Shown here: positions 38,157-50,768 of the stretch, piece by piece
How positions within the stretch are numbered: position 1 is the first letter of the stretch
How the letters are laid out: each line of letters starts with the position of its first letter
Source of the DNA: Megaleporinus macrocephalus
Lineage: Eukaryota > Chordata > Actinopteri > Characiformes > Anostomidae
Assembly: GCA_021613375.1 (NCBI GenBank)
Contig: CM038714.1
Location: 40,467,123 to 40,531,122 of the forward strand
Direction: 5' to 3'
Length of the DNA stretch: 64,000 nucleotides
Program-made: the position numbers and the translations under genes
The notes under the pieces: model-generated
The model's input: the letters and a program-made list of their open reading frames with translations, nothing else
What the model was told of the DNA's origin: nothing
Database searches by the model: none

Positions 38157-39770
38157 GCATTGCAAACTCAGCCGTGAAATAATTCAGGAGTTTGTCTCAT
38201 TTTCATGTTTTCGTCCATCTATGTTTTTTCCCCTTCTATACCCAGAATGCATTGTGCAAACACATAAAAAAAACTACTGGGAATCCCCTCAGCACTCAAG
38301 AAATCCTGATTGTTAGCTACTGACCTAGAAGTGAATAAATACACCCGTGGTGTGACCTAACATATGGAATGTAGCACTGACCTCAAGTGATCAGTAATGT
38401 TTTTTGTTAAAGGAACTATTCTTTCAAGAGTTTATCACAAAGTACTTGTGGTCTTGTGGTCGTGTTTTTTTAATTGTCTGAGCCATCGCAATTGCATGCC
38501 TACGAGGTTATCAAGTCCTATTATCGATGCCGGCATGCTTTGCCGATGCAATGACATCCAATGTCATCTATAATACTGGAAGATTTTTAACAAGGAGTAG
38601 CCGTAAAGTGGTCCGAAGTGTGACCTTATTAAAAAAAAGAAAGATGACGTCAGTGCTCCTTCAATATCAGTTAAATTCTTATCATTGAAATTATGGAAGC
38701 ACCAGCAATATGTTAACTTCCCAACCGTGCTGCCCCTCTAACCTAATTTATTCAAATATTACATGCCTGTTTTTCTAAAGAACTGAAAATTTGGCCAGTT
38801 TGTTTTATATTTTTATTTCATATTTGTGTTTTTTTTTGTTCTAAAAAAAAAGGAGCACCGCAACGTCTTTATTAGGCAGACATTCTGCGTTCATACTGTG
38901 TTCAGAGATAATAACACAGCTAATAATACCCCCCCAACCCAATAAACAAGGACCACAAAACAGATTTCTTAAAGAATCAAACTGCCAAGTAGAATGTATA
39001 ATGGCTTTGGTTTTCATCAAATCTTATCCATTTCCCTGCATACTAAACGTAATGGTTACTGAAACATTGCTGTGGAAGTGCTATATTTTTCACTTTGGAC
39101 AAGGTCCACCTACAAGGGCCTTCAAACTAAAGATTGTTGGAGAGAAAACAGATCAACAAAGGTGTTTCTTTTGTTACTGTGACATTCAGATGATGCTGGG
39201 CGAGAAGGAAGAAAAGCAGATCAGGAAATTCGGATCACTTTCTTTTCTAGGCTGGACAGAAACTCCCTTTTATATTGTTCATTTTGAACAATAGCCTTCC
39301 TGAAGCCATCTCCTCTGAGGCTCATCCTGAGTACAAAGAGATGGTGAAGCATGAACATCACACCCGTGGAGCTAGATCACATCAAATCACAGCTGTTAAC
39401 AGCCTCAGGGAGTCTATAGCATATGAGCAATGTCTCTTCTCCATACGTCCCAATGCATCAACAGTTAACATCATCCACTCCTCCCTATGCATGGTGAACA
39501 TAGTGCATTATTAAATCTAAATTTTAAGTAGCATTTCAGCTATTACTGATTTGAAAGCTATCAAGCGTTATCAAGCAATCTCAAACAGACTACTGAGGTT
39601 AAATGCTACTGTCTGGATCAAAGTGTGAACACAATTCAGGTTCATATACAGGTTTTTACTTACATACCACTTGTAAGATATTAGTAGGTCATATAGTGCC
39701 AGAAATTAAATAAACAAGCCTATTTTAGGTTTCTTTAGATAAAGAAATACGAGATTATTTACCTAGCCAA
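38157..39770. other. Non-coding
   Basis: AT-rich, short homopolymers. The 97-codon frame at 39001-39294 (+) is not supported by any domain. Confidence 0.4.
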
Positions 39771-39779
39771 CTGGGGAGG

Positions 39780-39949
39780 TAGGCAATATGGCCTTACAAT
39801 AATATCACGATATTTCATGGTATTTTTGCGATAACGATACTCTTGACATTGAATGAAAAATATATATATTTCAAAAATACACTATTGCAACGCAACAAAA
39901 TGAAAATTAAATTTTATTTTTGCATACGATATGATATGGCACACCCCTA
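39780..39949 (+). mobile_element. Short hAT-like MITE
   Basis: Begins TAGGCAATATGGCC and ends GATATGGCACACCCCTA, imperfectly inverted ends, with internal ATCACGATATTTCATGG and GCGATAACGATACTC. Same general class as 40167-40295; target duplication unclear. Confidence 0.5.
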
Positions 39950-40166
39950 ACTGAGATATTAAAATATACAAGAATTCATCAGATTGAATTACTAAACCAT
40001 ACGAAATAATGCACTTCAAATATCTCCATATATTCAGGACTGAAGTAAAGTGAATGATACTGGAGAGATAAAATCTGTCTCTAGTAGGTATATAATGGGG
40101 AAATGAGAAAAGTGTGAATTTATCTTTTGCTAAGAACAGTAAAAAGTAGTACCCTGATGTGATAAC

Positions 40167-40295
40167 TAGGGATGGGTGATATGGGACAATATTTCAGGGT
40201 ATAATATCATTCACGATATTCCAAAATGTTGGCGATATTATGTATACATGTGTACGATATTATGTATACGATTCAATATGGCCCACCCCAACGTA
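40167..40295 (+). mobile_element. Short hAT-like MITE (GGGATGGGTGATATGG type)
   Basis: Begins TAGGGATGGGTGATATGG and ends TTCAATATGGCCCACCCCA, with ACGATAT words inside. No matching 8-bp flanks found. Confidence 0.5.
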
Positions 40296-41150
40296 TTACT
40301 TCCCATTTCTTCTATATCTTAAACTATAAGCATAGCCTCGAATCTCCAGTGGAAGACTTAAGAATCCCTGGACATGTCTTAGCTGATCAACTACAATATT
40401 GTGTAAATGTGAAACAAGGGAATTTGATTCTTTACCAAACTGTATGTTCAAATATATTATGAATCAAATATATGATTCATAATAAAGATTCCTATAATTA
40501 TGAGAAGGACACAACTGCTTCTTCACTGCATGTGTTTATATACAGCAGCCATAGAGAAACCCACCCTGCCTTTCTGAGAATGCTTCCCCAGGCTTCTCCC
40601 TGACGTTCCTTATCAGAGCAGCGCTGTTCATCCTTTCGGCGATCTCTCTACACGTTCAAAGTGGGTGAAAAAGAAGCAGTGCCTTAGAGCTGTGCTCCCT
40701 CTAGTGGATCTGAATTCATGCCCTACTCTCCCTTCATTCTCCTTTCATTCATTTGCATCCTCCATCATCCCACTGCAGCCTAAAGCCAAAACACTGATGC
40801 AGTATATGATAGCAGCATAAACCTATAATGAGAACAGTGACAGCGCTAGAGCAGGCCCGTGGCTGCCTAATGCAGATAACAATTTAGGGATTAAAGAACC
40901 AGATCAAAAACGAAGTAATGATTATTATTAAATGATTAACTGTGGGAATAAATAGGAGATGGACAGATGAGATTTAAAAGTTATCAAAGTTGGATTACGG
41001 TACTAGAATTCTTATTTATATCACTGACAGTCAGCAGAACAGGACCCTCCTTTCAGTCTGAGCCTCAACATTTATAGCTTTATAGTTCTGATGAACCATT
41101 AAATGTCAAACGCTGAGCTACAGTGAGTCTTTTATTCATCATTCAAGGCA
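40296..41150. other. Non-coding
   Basis: No recognised feature. Confidence 0.4.
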
Positions 41151-41153
41151 GGT

Positions 41154-41617
41154 TTTAAAAGCCATACAGTATTATAGCAGTTATTACATTTATTATTGAT
41201 TAAAACCTCTTTTGTCGTCTTGAAAGCTCAAAGTTTTTCAGGATTTCAATCAGCTGGCAAGGTTATGGAGCGGTCAAAACCCACAGTGGAAAAGAAAATA
41301 AAAAACTATACAAACTGTTCCTTCATGTATATGTATTTGGTGTGTAATGTTGGCTTCTTTGGTTTTGCATTGGAGCTTCAAGGCTATAGAAGCTAAGAAG
41401 TAAAACCCAATAGTGTGGTAGACTTGCATATGTGGTTTCTGACACTGTATGACAAAATAAAAGAGGAAAAATCAGTTTCCAAGGCGACCACTGGTTTTGA
41501 CGATGCAACATTAGACTAATCAAGCACGCTAAACATGCCTTGGCTGATCGACCACATTTGGGGTAAGGGTGGAAATTGTACACATTGTATAATTTTTTAG
41601 TTTAACCATCACTTTAA
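41154..41617 (+). mobile_element. TTAA-MITE family T, copy 2 (left end uncertain)
   Basis: Right part (41533-41564 and the terminal CACTTTAA with TTAA at 41614-41617) matches the family at 9544-10106 and 38070-38156. Body words TTGGAGCTTCAAGGCTATAG and AACCCAATAGTGTGGTAGAC are, from memory, typical of a dispersed otophysan fish repeat. Left boundary is a guess at a TTTTAAAAG word. Confidence 0.45.
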
Positions 41618-41729
41618 AAGTCATACAGAGGGCTTAAATTTACTACTGAACAAAAAAAAAAACAACCCTCAGTTCTTCAAAAGCCCAAAGCTCTATAGGA
41701 ATTCAAAGAGCAAGGCTAATGCTTTGTTC

Positions 41730-42330
41730 TAAAACCACAGTGAGGGCCATTAATGATGTGCAGAACATGAGAACATGGCTGTCGACTTTTTCTTCAACAT
41801 CTTAATGAAGTAGCGCGGTATTTCTGCACTGTACACCCCGGCAGAATAAAGTGAGAGCTAATGGTATGACGTACCGTTGGAGGCATAGAAGACTAAGTTT
41901 TAGATGAGCTTTCACGGCGGAGATGAAACAGAGGCTCAACCTTTGCTTTGAAAGGTCCCTGTGTTGCCGGTGAATGAAGCGATTCCAGAAAAAGATGAAA
42001 AGGTGAATGAAATGTCAGCAGTCTCCAGCTGCTTTCACTGTTGATCTGTTTACCGCGGAGTCGAGTCGTGATGCAGGCAATCAGCGCGGCTTAAAAACAA
42101 AGCTGGAAATCAGCCATCCGCGGACTCATTTAGACTTTTGTGAAGAAGGAAAAACTGATTTCTCCTTATTATTCAGGAGTGTCTGAAGTGTTTCTTGCAA
42201 TTTCCTTACATAAGCGCCTGATTAGCAGACTCGGGCTGCGGCCACATCTCTTATGGCGGCGGAATATGGGCGACGTGCTGGAATTGTGATTGTGGTATAA
42301 CTTGTTATACATGAAAATGCACTGGTGATT
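41730..42330. promoter_or_regulatory. Candidate conserved non-coding block
   Basis: Unique, GC-richer, with GGCCATTAATGATGTGC, CAGGCAATCAGCGCGGC, TTATTATTCAGGAG and CTTATGGCGGCGGAATATGG. No frame or repeat explains it. Enhancer-like by texture only. Confidence 0.25.
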
Positions 42331-43108
42331 TAGCGTCATTAGGGATGCAAGAAATATTTATTGTGATTTGGCACAGCTTGCGACTCCAGTCCAGACCAGT
42401 CTACATAAGTTTTAGGCTGATCTACATTGCCAGCTAGCTACCTACCATGTTCTCAGTTGCAAAAATGACGTGTTCCTGGGAGGGTCTGCATTTTTGATTG
42501 AATACTTAACTAGAAAACCCCAACAAGTTGGATTTCCTACTTGGAAACTTGGGAGAACCTCACCAATCCCAAACCCAAAATACAAGATGGCTGTACTGCA
42601 AATAAAAGCTGTAGTATTGTTGAGCTCATAAGTACTTATACAAGTTCTACCTGTGGACATCACAAATGTAATGTGTAGTTAGCAGTTGGTACTGCTAATA
42701 TTGGCTAATGGCTAACCTGTCTGGCGAGAACAGTGACCGTGAAAGTTTGCTTGGGGGGTATTAATTTTGGTTTTCCAAATGTTTCACAATCAACTTATGA
42801 GTGACATCATTCACTGCTCCGACATCCAAGTTAAATGGAATGCACCATTATTTTCAAGAATAAACAAGAGCCTGCTGACTAGCGACATGGCAACGGTTAG
42901 CGCACGAGTCTTGAGGGGCTTCAAAAAAATGACACCCGCGTTCACTGTCGAGGTGACCAGAAAGTTTTTATTTTTAAAGGTGATGTTTAAAAGGACTCTC
43001 CTAAACGGCTTACTGCTATATTAACGCTGACTCATTAAGAGTTTTTTTGCAGCTATTAAGTGTCTTACTGTTAAAGAATAGGCAGATATTCAATATGATA
43101 GTTTGTAT
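42331..43108. other. Non-coding
   Basis: No supported feature; frames at 42442-42663 (-) and 42767-43024 (+) lack domains. Confidence 0.4.
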
Positions 43109-43840
43109 TAGAGATGGACCAATCAGCGTTTTTGAGGCCGATTCCGATCGCCGATCACCTTTTAGCGAGATCGGACGATAGCCGATACCGATCGAGGGCG
43201 GGGCTAAATGCCACAGCAGGGTTATATGTAGTTATTAGCGCAAGCAAGTCATGAAACATGGTTATCTAGCGCTATAATATCACTTTGGCTGTTATTCGTT
43301 TAGCTCTCTTGCTGTTGCTGCTGCTGTACTGGTCAGATTTGGTCTGCACGGTTTTCTGGGTTGTTTGTTTTGTGCTAGCTGCGCGTACTAGCTCTGCTGT
43401 TTGCTGCTACTCACTGTATTCAGCCGCGTGGTGTACTCCCAAGTGTCGTATGACATTAATAGCGTTTTGGTTCCCCTACGAGACACGTTGATTTACAGAT
43501 CGCCCTGGATGAGTTTGCGCCACATACGGTAACAAACTGCCAGACAGACATGCGGTGAATGCCGTAACCTCTCGCGAGGCCACCGCTTTAGTCAGTCTGT
43601 GGAAAATGAAAGGGTATGTGTTTCCACCTAGTGGTTTAGATAGGAATTGCAGGAAGCTGGCTGGAGTGGGTTTCACGGTGGGCTCCTCTTCTTGGATGAA
43701 ACAAAGCTCATTTGTTTAACGCCATCGATCAGCTCTCGGGATGAGCTAAACTGGAGAAATATCGGCAGATCACCGGCCACATATTTTAATTACAAATCGT
43801 CCGATATCGATACATAGCTGATCGATTTAAATGTATTTAA
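43109..43840 (+). mobile_element. hAT-like non-autonomous element (TAGAGATGGACC type)
   Basis: Starts TAGAGATGGACCAATCAGC, then ATCGCCGATCACC, GGACGATAGCCGATACCGATC, and near the far side CGTCCGATATCGATACATAGC. This terminus and the CCGATACCGAT words are those of a broad fish hAT-related repeat class. The GC-rich middle (43,270-43,690) may be captured sequence or body. Right end and target duplication not defined. Confidence 0.5.
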
Positions 43841-43959
43841 ATTTAATATCAAGCGGATGCAGCCATAAACGTCACATGATTAAATATCAGACTGCATTGC
43901 TTGGATCAAATCATTTTACATTCGGTCGATTACACGAATACATCAAAAAACCCACAGTA

Positions 43960-44190
43960 ACACACATCTAGAGCTGTGATTGGCCAACTGGTTACAGAGC
44001 TCATTAGGACACTGCAGCCCTCTGTGGTACAAGTAAAGAACAACACCGTGATAACGATTAAGAAACGATGCATTACGCAGCCATACCTCGAGCATTATCA
44101 GCCCCACGTGAAGCCCATTAAGTGTCTAGACAGCTGTATTCAGAGCCAGACTGACCAGGTGTTTGAGCTAATGCGGGATGCCCAGTAAGT
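43960..44190. promoter_or_regulatory. Candidate conserved element
   Basis: GATTGGCCAACTGG, GAGCTCATTAGGACACTGC, CGATGCATTACGCAGCC and CCCACGTGAAGCCC (E-box) in a compact non-repetitive block. The 70-codon plus frame is probably incidental, but the block is also open on that strand. Confidence 0.25.
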
Positions 44191-44459
44191 CATTGGGCCA
44201 AGCTTGATGGCACAGCAGTGCCCACATGATGCCAACCTGACTGACAGTGTGAGTGTGCAGATGCCAGCAGTGAGTGAGGGAATGGAAAGTCTGAAGGTGG
44301 ATTAAAAAAAAAAGGTAATTTTTTCATCTTCACCTTGACGGCTGCCAACAGCGTAGACAGATTTATTACAGGTATGTTTAAAACCCTTTATTCCACAACA
44401 GTATCAGTACACTGTACGTCTAGACATCTGTTAATGCACGGTTTCCTCTGAAATCAGAT

Positions 44460-45085
44460 TTATTATTACACAGCTTGTCCCCACTTTGCTGTAATAACAG
44501 TCTCTACTCTTCTAGGAAGACTTAACACTAGATGTCAGAACATTGCTGTGAGGATTTGATTGAATTCAGTCATGAAAGCATCATTTCTGGATCACAAATG
44601 CCAATCTGACCTATGCTACATGTACCAGATTCTACTCTTCCACAGCCCCTCTGGCAGACACCAAAGATTAGTTACTCGTGCTCACTTTTTCAGAGACCCT
44701 TTCTCTATTTCTTTGTATAGCTCCACCTTCCTGGTGTACAATTACAGACTGTAGGCCATCTGTTGATACACAATTCGGGTTAGTGATCCTATAGCCCTTC
44801 AACAGTGGTCACTTTCTGGACACAGAGCCACTCTTGGCTAGATATCTTGGTGGTGGATCACTCTTAGTCAAGCAGCAGCTCTTATCTTTGTAAGAACATT
44901 AGAGGCACTGCTGTGCCTGGTGATTATGCCCACCATTCAAATTAGATCTGATCAACAGTGATGCTGTGATAATATATGGGGTTATAGATCACTCAACGAC
45001 TGAGGGGCTACGGTCTATAATCGAACACCTATAAAGTGGACCTACAAGCTGGGTGGAGCACAAAGTGGCCAGACAGGGCTTTCTA
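44460..45085 (+). repeat. Degenerate interspersed repeat, two segments
   Basis: 44460-44600 (CCCCACTTTGCTGTAATAAC, CTCTACTCTTCTAGGAAGAC) and 44740-45085 (AATTACAGACTGTAGGCC, TGGTGGTGGATCACTC, TATAAAGTGGACC) resemble pieces of dispersed fish repeats. The second belongs to the palindromic family also present at 49913-50955 and 56357-56645. Ends not defined. Confidence 0.45.
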
Positions 45086-47268
45086 ATTATATGCTTTCAT
45101 CACATTTCTAAACATAGATTTTTCCATTCATTATTTTAATGTAGTTGCTGCATGAAGGAAGCCCAATCCTTGAACATGCTTTCCTAAATGGTCTCTTAAG
45201 GATCTATACTTGTCACAGGTACAGGAACAGCAGGACTAAAAGATTGTGAGTTTGTTCATATAACCATAACAAACATAAGAGTGAACATGCTCTGGACTTC
45301 ATGGAAATCTTTCTGCCTCTGCTGGGGTTACGTGACGTAACAGAAGCCCGATGCTTTTCTTCTCTAAGAAGATAAAGACATGCATATAAGCACACAGTGG
45401 CTTCTCCAAGTCAAAAACAGTTCTATTTCACATCCAAATTGTATCTTGTTTAAATAAATCATTTGTCAAATTAAGTTCTGCCATATACGCATCTCTTACA
45501 CATGAGTTTCATCTATACCCACCAGACATTGCTGGAATTTGGTAAATATTATAGTTGAATGTTGCACACCGTTGCGTCCTCTGTGCTTATTTGTGGCGTA
45601 TCTGTAGACCACCAGTGACAAAGAATTTTAATTAGTGTACAGGATGCATTAGTATATTGCCCATGACTACTTCAACACAAAGTGATAAAAGTGCACAAAA
45701 GTAAAAATCTTAAAAGAAATATTAAAAAAAAACAACACTGTGCTGAGAGTACATTATATTCTGCTTCTCCGAATCAAACTGTGCACATTCATTTGACTCA
45801 GACGGGCAGAGACAGAAGGAATTCACATGGGCGGCCGGTGTGTGACCCAAGCGGTAACATCAAAAAGGAAAATGCCTCCACTCAACACTGCACCTCAAGT
45901 ACAGGATGCCAGAAAGAGGCATTTCTTGCCTACAAGGCTAATAAAGAAAAGCTGCCAACAGACAAAACTAAATAAATAACATGCAAACGCTTTTATAAGT
46001 CCCTCCAACGCAAAGCAGTAAACACCACCCACTTGGCTAACACACCGGCTGTTTCTATGTTGTAGTTCAAACCACTTGGGGCACCAATTGACCCCACTGA
46101 ATTTTAGGGGCAATTTTGTACACACTTGTTGAAGGTGTTCACATAAGTGTTGTCACATTGGTTCTGTTTTTCTAAACTCAGGATCGCTTGTTCTGCAAGG
46201 GTCAAGTGTGAAACCTGATTTTGAGCCTGGAAGCAGTACAACAAACCAATATCTGGTCCTCCTAAAATTGGTGGTCTGGGTGCACTGAATATGTGGAAGT
46301 AACCGCTCCTGGCGCCGCAGTTATCTTTTGGAACAACAGCAGTAATAAGTTGCTTTGTATTCATGTCTTTATCTATTTTGCCCCTTTCATGGTTATTCCT
46401 GACACTGTGTGTCGAGAGAAACACAGCAAATCTAACTGCATTTCTTGCTGTAGTATGGTTCTGGTTTTAAGTGCTGTGGCACTCCATTTGGTCTCAGTGT
46501 TAAAGTCAAAATTTAGCCAATCTTTAACACAACTACCTACAGCAGCCAGACGGTGACGTTAAAAAACAGACAATTACCGAGTACAGAAACACAGACTGAT
46601 AAGAAAACATATGAGTACCAGACAGCTAACACTGGCATTAAATACAAACACTTGAGACGTTATGAGATGAAAACAGAGAGAGGCCCACACTGCTAGGATA
46701 AAGCCACCAAGGGCATTAGGAAATTATAACTGGCCAACTTTCAATCTATGGCGCTCATTATAAATGTATTTAGCTGTTAGGAATATTTAAACGAGTTTTC
46801 CTAACCGTTTCTTGAGAATCATACAGATGTTCTGCAGAAAAGCAGCCAGTGCTGCCTAACCAAGTGTTCAATGCATCAAATATTAAAAACAGGTCTTTAA
46901 ATATTTCATCACCATCCATTTATAATTGTATGATAGGATCAAGGGCACCTCTTGACAGGCATGCTTCAAAATGATTGGCCAGGGTGGATTTGGAAAACAA
47001 AATTTAGATGCATGCCTTCAGGTGATTATACCTATATTTTTATATACATACGCATACTGAAATATTCAAAACCAAAAAATGGTGCATGCTTTACTTCAAT
47101 AGGTTGTTTGCAATCATGTGATTCTGATAACGAGCCATTTGTCCCGTTCTTAATATGAAAGAACAAACCGGTGAGCTCAGAAACATCCCAAAATACAGGC
47201 ACTGGAGAAGAGCTGTGGGGCATGGCAGAAGAAATCTAGCCCTACTTAAGAGAAATCCATTCACAACA
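45086..47268. other. Non-coding, no supported gene
   Basis: Frames on both strands at 45895-46556 overlap antisense and none has domain or splice support. No simple repeat of note. Confidence 0.4.
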
Positions 47269-47852
47269 GGTCAAGAATAACCCTCAGGAGGAGTATCTGT
47301 GTCAAAGTCAAGAACCAAAGAAGACTTCATCAGAGTATATACATACAATGGGACGACCCATTTAGAATTAACCCAAAATATTAAAAAAATGTATGGTTCT
47401 GGAACATCTCATGGACAGATGAAAAGCATATTGAAAAAGTATAATCTGTTTTTAATCCAAGGCAAATCTCCTCACTGGAAATAGGTAGTGTTATGACGTG
47501 GTTATCTCTGTCATAGCCAAATGCTTCACAGTGCAAATGACCAGAAAGCTACTGTGACCAGAAGGACAATGACCAGAAAGCTACAGTCAAAGCAACCCAA
47601 AATCGTTTGAAGGAAAAGCAGTGGAATGTTATGTATTGGAAAAGTCAATCACCTCACACCAGTGTTACATATGACCATTACAATGAAGATTGCTATGTTG
47701 TCAAATCACTTTTGAGACCCTAAACATGGGGGGCTGTGTATCAAAATGGTTGTAATACCTATACCACTCGACCAATTTGGATGTAAATGAAAATAAAGCT
47801 GAATCTTTTGCACCTGGAGCTGAGGTTCATTACTTTATTACAACTTCGATAT
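47269..47852 (+). pseudogene. Second Tc1/mariner remnant
   Basis: GTCAAAGTCAAGAACCAAAG, TTCATCAGAGTATATACATA and GGAACATCTCATGGACAGAT correspond to the transposase region before the second catalytic Asp (the W-S/T-DE motif, here read as decayed). TTGTAATACCTATACCACTC, CCAATTTGGATGTAAATG and AATAAAGCTGAATCTTTTGC resemble the 3' untranslated end of fish Tc1 elements. Multiple stops and frameshifts; terminal repeats missing. A 32-bp local duplication (AATGACCAGAAAGCTAC at 47536 and 47568) lies inside. Confidence 0.65.
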
Positions 47853-47992
47853 CGGAATGACATTGCAATGTCCAAATACTAATGGACCTGACGAAGTTTG
47901 TGTAACACATGCTGGTTACTGTTGATATTGTTGTATTGAGAAAAAAGAACGATGGGTAAAAACATCTTGTTAAATAAAACATTATAAAAAAC

Positions 47993-48396
47993 TAGGGATG
48001 CACCGATCCCACTTTTTCCGTACCGATACCAATACCGATAGCAGCTTTTCAGGTATCTGTCGATACCGAGTACCGATACCAACTCTGACTTAAATGCTCG
48101 ATATATGGCTATAAATCCTGATATTTATAGTGTTCCACTTTTTATATGTTGTTTTTTTTATGTCTTATCCTGAATAAGATATAATTACCTTGAAAAAACA
48201 CCATTTACTGGTGGAGTAACTGCACATTAAAAAGTTTCAGAGCTATGAAAAAATAAAAACTGCCACAATGCAGAAACACGTGCAGCCATTTAGTCAATAA
48301 GCTTCATGGTATCGGTGCTCTCTATTGCCGATACCGATACTGTGTGTAAGTGCTAGTATCGGCGCCGATACCGATATGGTATACGGTGCAACACTA
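47993..48396 (+). mobile_element. Non-autonomous hAT MITE, family B, intact
   Basis: Termini TAGGGATGCACCGAT and ATACGGTGCAACACTA are inverted repeats. The flanks 47985-47992 and 48397-48404 are both TAAAAAAC, a perfect 8-bp target duplication, which fixes the boundaries at 404 bp and points to hAT transposition. CCGATACCGAT-type words are reiterated near both ends (subterminal repeats likely bound by transposase). No coding capacity. Intact ends and duplication suggest it is among the youngest insertions here. Confidence 0.88.
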
Positions 48397-48955
48397 TAAA
48401 AAACATTATAATTGTATGCGCCTTTGTTATAAGTTCATTAGAGGAAATACTTTCCATAGTGCATTTAATACAGTCAGCTGTGTTGTGAGGTAGAACAGGT
48501 CTAAGTAGACCGATTTGTTGCACAAAATTGGAAAATCTGAAAGTGGGAAACAGTACAAATCAAGAAAACTCCTTCTACGAGCAGATCTGCCATCAACCAG
48601 TATAACTGTGTTGAAGAATGATTCTGTGAGCCACCTAGTTAGATTCTGCTCCACTGGCCTGCGAGCTGGTGTGTGTTTGAATAGCAGTCTGGTGTATATG
48701 TCTCTCTCTAGAGAAGAGCTGCACAGTGCCACCTTACATTAGTATCAGTGGTTCTACAGTCCTAGACCCTACATGTTTATACTGACCCTTACTAGGGTAT
48801 CATTGTATTCATGCACTGGACTCTCACACAGTTAAAGATGGCCTGTATTGCTTTTTTGCTTTTTTTAACCCAATTATCTTTTCAAACTGCTGCAAATGCA
48901 AAACTATGCATTACACCACACTGAACGTTAACTGTCAATTCTGCTACGTCAGCTA
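48397..48955. other. Non-coding
   Basis: Antisense frames at 48427-48732 and 48515-48742 show no domain. Nothing else seen. Confidence 0.4.
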
Positions 48956-48961
48956 ACACCA

Positions 48962-49050
48962 TGGTTCTCAAACCAGTCCTCAGGGATTTTCGCTCTAACC
49001 CTATGTTGCAAGATAGACTGGAGCAAATATTTGAAACATCAGGGGGGTTA
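48962..49050 (+). repeat. Repeat fragment (GGTTCTCAAACC.GTCCTCAGGG type)
   Basis: TGGTTCTCAAACCAGTCCTC followed by AGGGA is the opening of a common dispersed fish repeat; the remainder is decayed. Confidence 0.35.
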
Positions 49051-49912
49051 GCATCTCACTGAATGATTGGTGGAGAAAGAGGATCATTCTATTTGCCCCA
49101 ATCAGTAAAACCATGTATGCCCTTCTCAGTGAATCACTACATGTAACATGTGAATACCTTGATTCATCCAAACATCTTCAGAAACTCATTAGAAATAAAA
49201 AATATAACGAGCTTAGACACCTATGTGTGCATTGTAGCCTTTTTGGGATGATTATTGAGTATGTGCTGAACAAGGGTCACTGGCATACACTCACCACCCA
49301 CTTTAATACGTACACCCACCTTGCATATACTCTCAATGTCCATTTTTATCAGGTCAATGCAAATGGACAAAGACTGTAGATACAAGGACATACATATGAC
49401 TTGTCTGCCCTAATGGCTTTTCTGTATAATTCTAAAAGTGGTCATCAGCATGTAAAACATATAAATGATAAATTATAATAGAAAGTAAGATTTTTGGGGG
49501 TAACATAATAGAAGCAGTGTAACAGTCTAATTGTTCTTCAGGTATAAGTTCAGACAGAACCATTATACCAGACATTAGTCCTTTATACTCAGTAGCTAAG
49601 CCAGATATGGTTCAGTAACATTTCAAATGAAGGGGGTAACATTTCAAATGAAAAAACACCTCACGATCACTTTCTCGTCTCAACCACTTGCTGTGTAGTT
49701 GCATCTGAAGCAGCCCACCTATTTTGGAGGCAGCGGACGTAAAGAAATTGCAGGTCCTTTGGGGTAAGCCTTAACCACTCAGATGTAGAGGCTAAGGAGT
49801 CACCGGACTCTGTTCGCTGTATCAGACACCATTGCAGTCAATGAGAGCTTTAATATTTCTCAAATTCCATCAGTGTCTGAGATAGATTACTTTCAGGTAA
49901 CTGTACAGACGT
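49051..49912. other. Non-coding
   Basis: No recognised feature. Confidence 0.4.
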
Positions 49913-50379
49913 ATATACGCCGATCAGGCATAACAAATCTCCACACACTGTCTGTTTTATCAGCTCCACTTACCATATAGAAGCACTTTGTTGTTCAGTA
50001 ATTACAGACTGTAGTACATCTGATTCACTCTAGGGTGGTTGATCATTCTCAGCACTGCAGTGACACTGTGTTTATGTGTGTTGCGCTGGTATGAGTGGAT
50101 CAGACATAGAATGTTTAAACACCTCAGTGTCACAGCTGGAATGAGAATAGTCCACCAACCAGCAACATCCAGCCAACAGTGTCCTGTGGGCATCATCCTA
50201 TGATCACTGATGAAGGACTAGAGGATGACCAATACTAACTGTGCAGCAACAGATGAGCTACTGTCTCTGACTCTACATCTACACAGTGAACCAGCAAGAT
50301 CGGAGCGTCTAATAGAATGGACAGTGAGTGGACACAGTGTTTAAAAACTCCAACTGCTACGTCTGATCCACTTGTACCA

Positions 50380-50381
<2 letters not shown>

Positions 50382-50413
<32 letters not shown>
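50382..50413 (+). repeat. (TA)16 microsatellite
   Basis: Lies at the centre-left of the palindromic element. Confidence 0.95.
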
Positions 50414-50417
<4 letters not shown>

Positions 50418-50456
50418 TGGGTGGTCGATCATTTTCAGGACTACAGTGCTGTAGAG

Positions 50457-50458
<2 letters not shown>

Positions 50459-50502
<44 letters not shown>
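50459..50502 (+). repeat. (AC)22 microsatellite
   Basis: Pure AC run immediately left of the inserted repeat at 50503-50755. Confidence 0.97.
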
Positions 50503-50509
<7 letters not shown>

Positions 50510-50768
50510 TTACTATATTAGTGAGGTCATTCATAGGTTTCTATTGATCTTTGTTTTACTATAACTACATAATCTTAATCTCAGTAACCAAAAGACTAAT
50601 TTTCTGCCCTATAAGATTTTTTTTAAAACTAGATTTTTGTAGAAAATGGCATGTGCTAAAGTGAGGACCAGCTAAATGTCCTCACTTTACCAAAAAAATC
50701 TGATTGTCCTAAACTAGTGAGGACATGTGGTCCTCACAAATATACCTCTACAAGAACACACACACACC
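50503..50768 (+). repeat. CA-flanked GAGGACATTT/GTCCTCAC repeat
   Basis: Runs from TTTGTCTTACTATATTAGTG to AGGACATGTGGTCCTCAC and ends in ACACACACAC. A CA tract on each side and GAGGAC/GTCCTC words are shared in style with 61853-62071. It sits between two hairpin arms (50410-50456 and 50769-50812) of the larger element. Confidence 0.55.
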
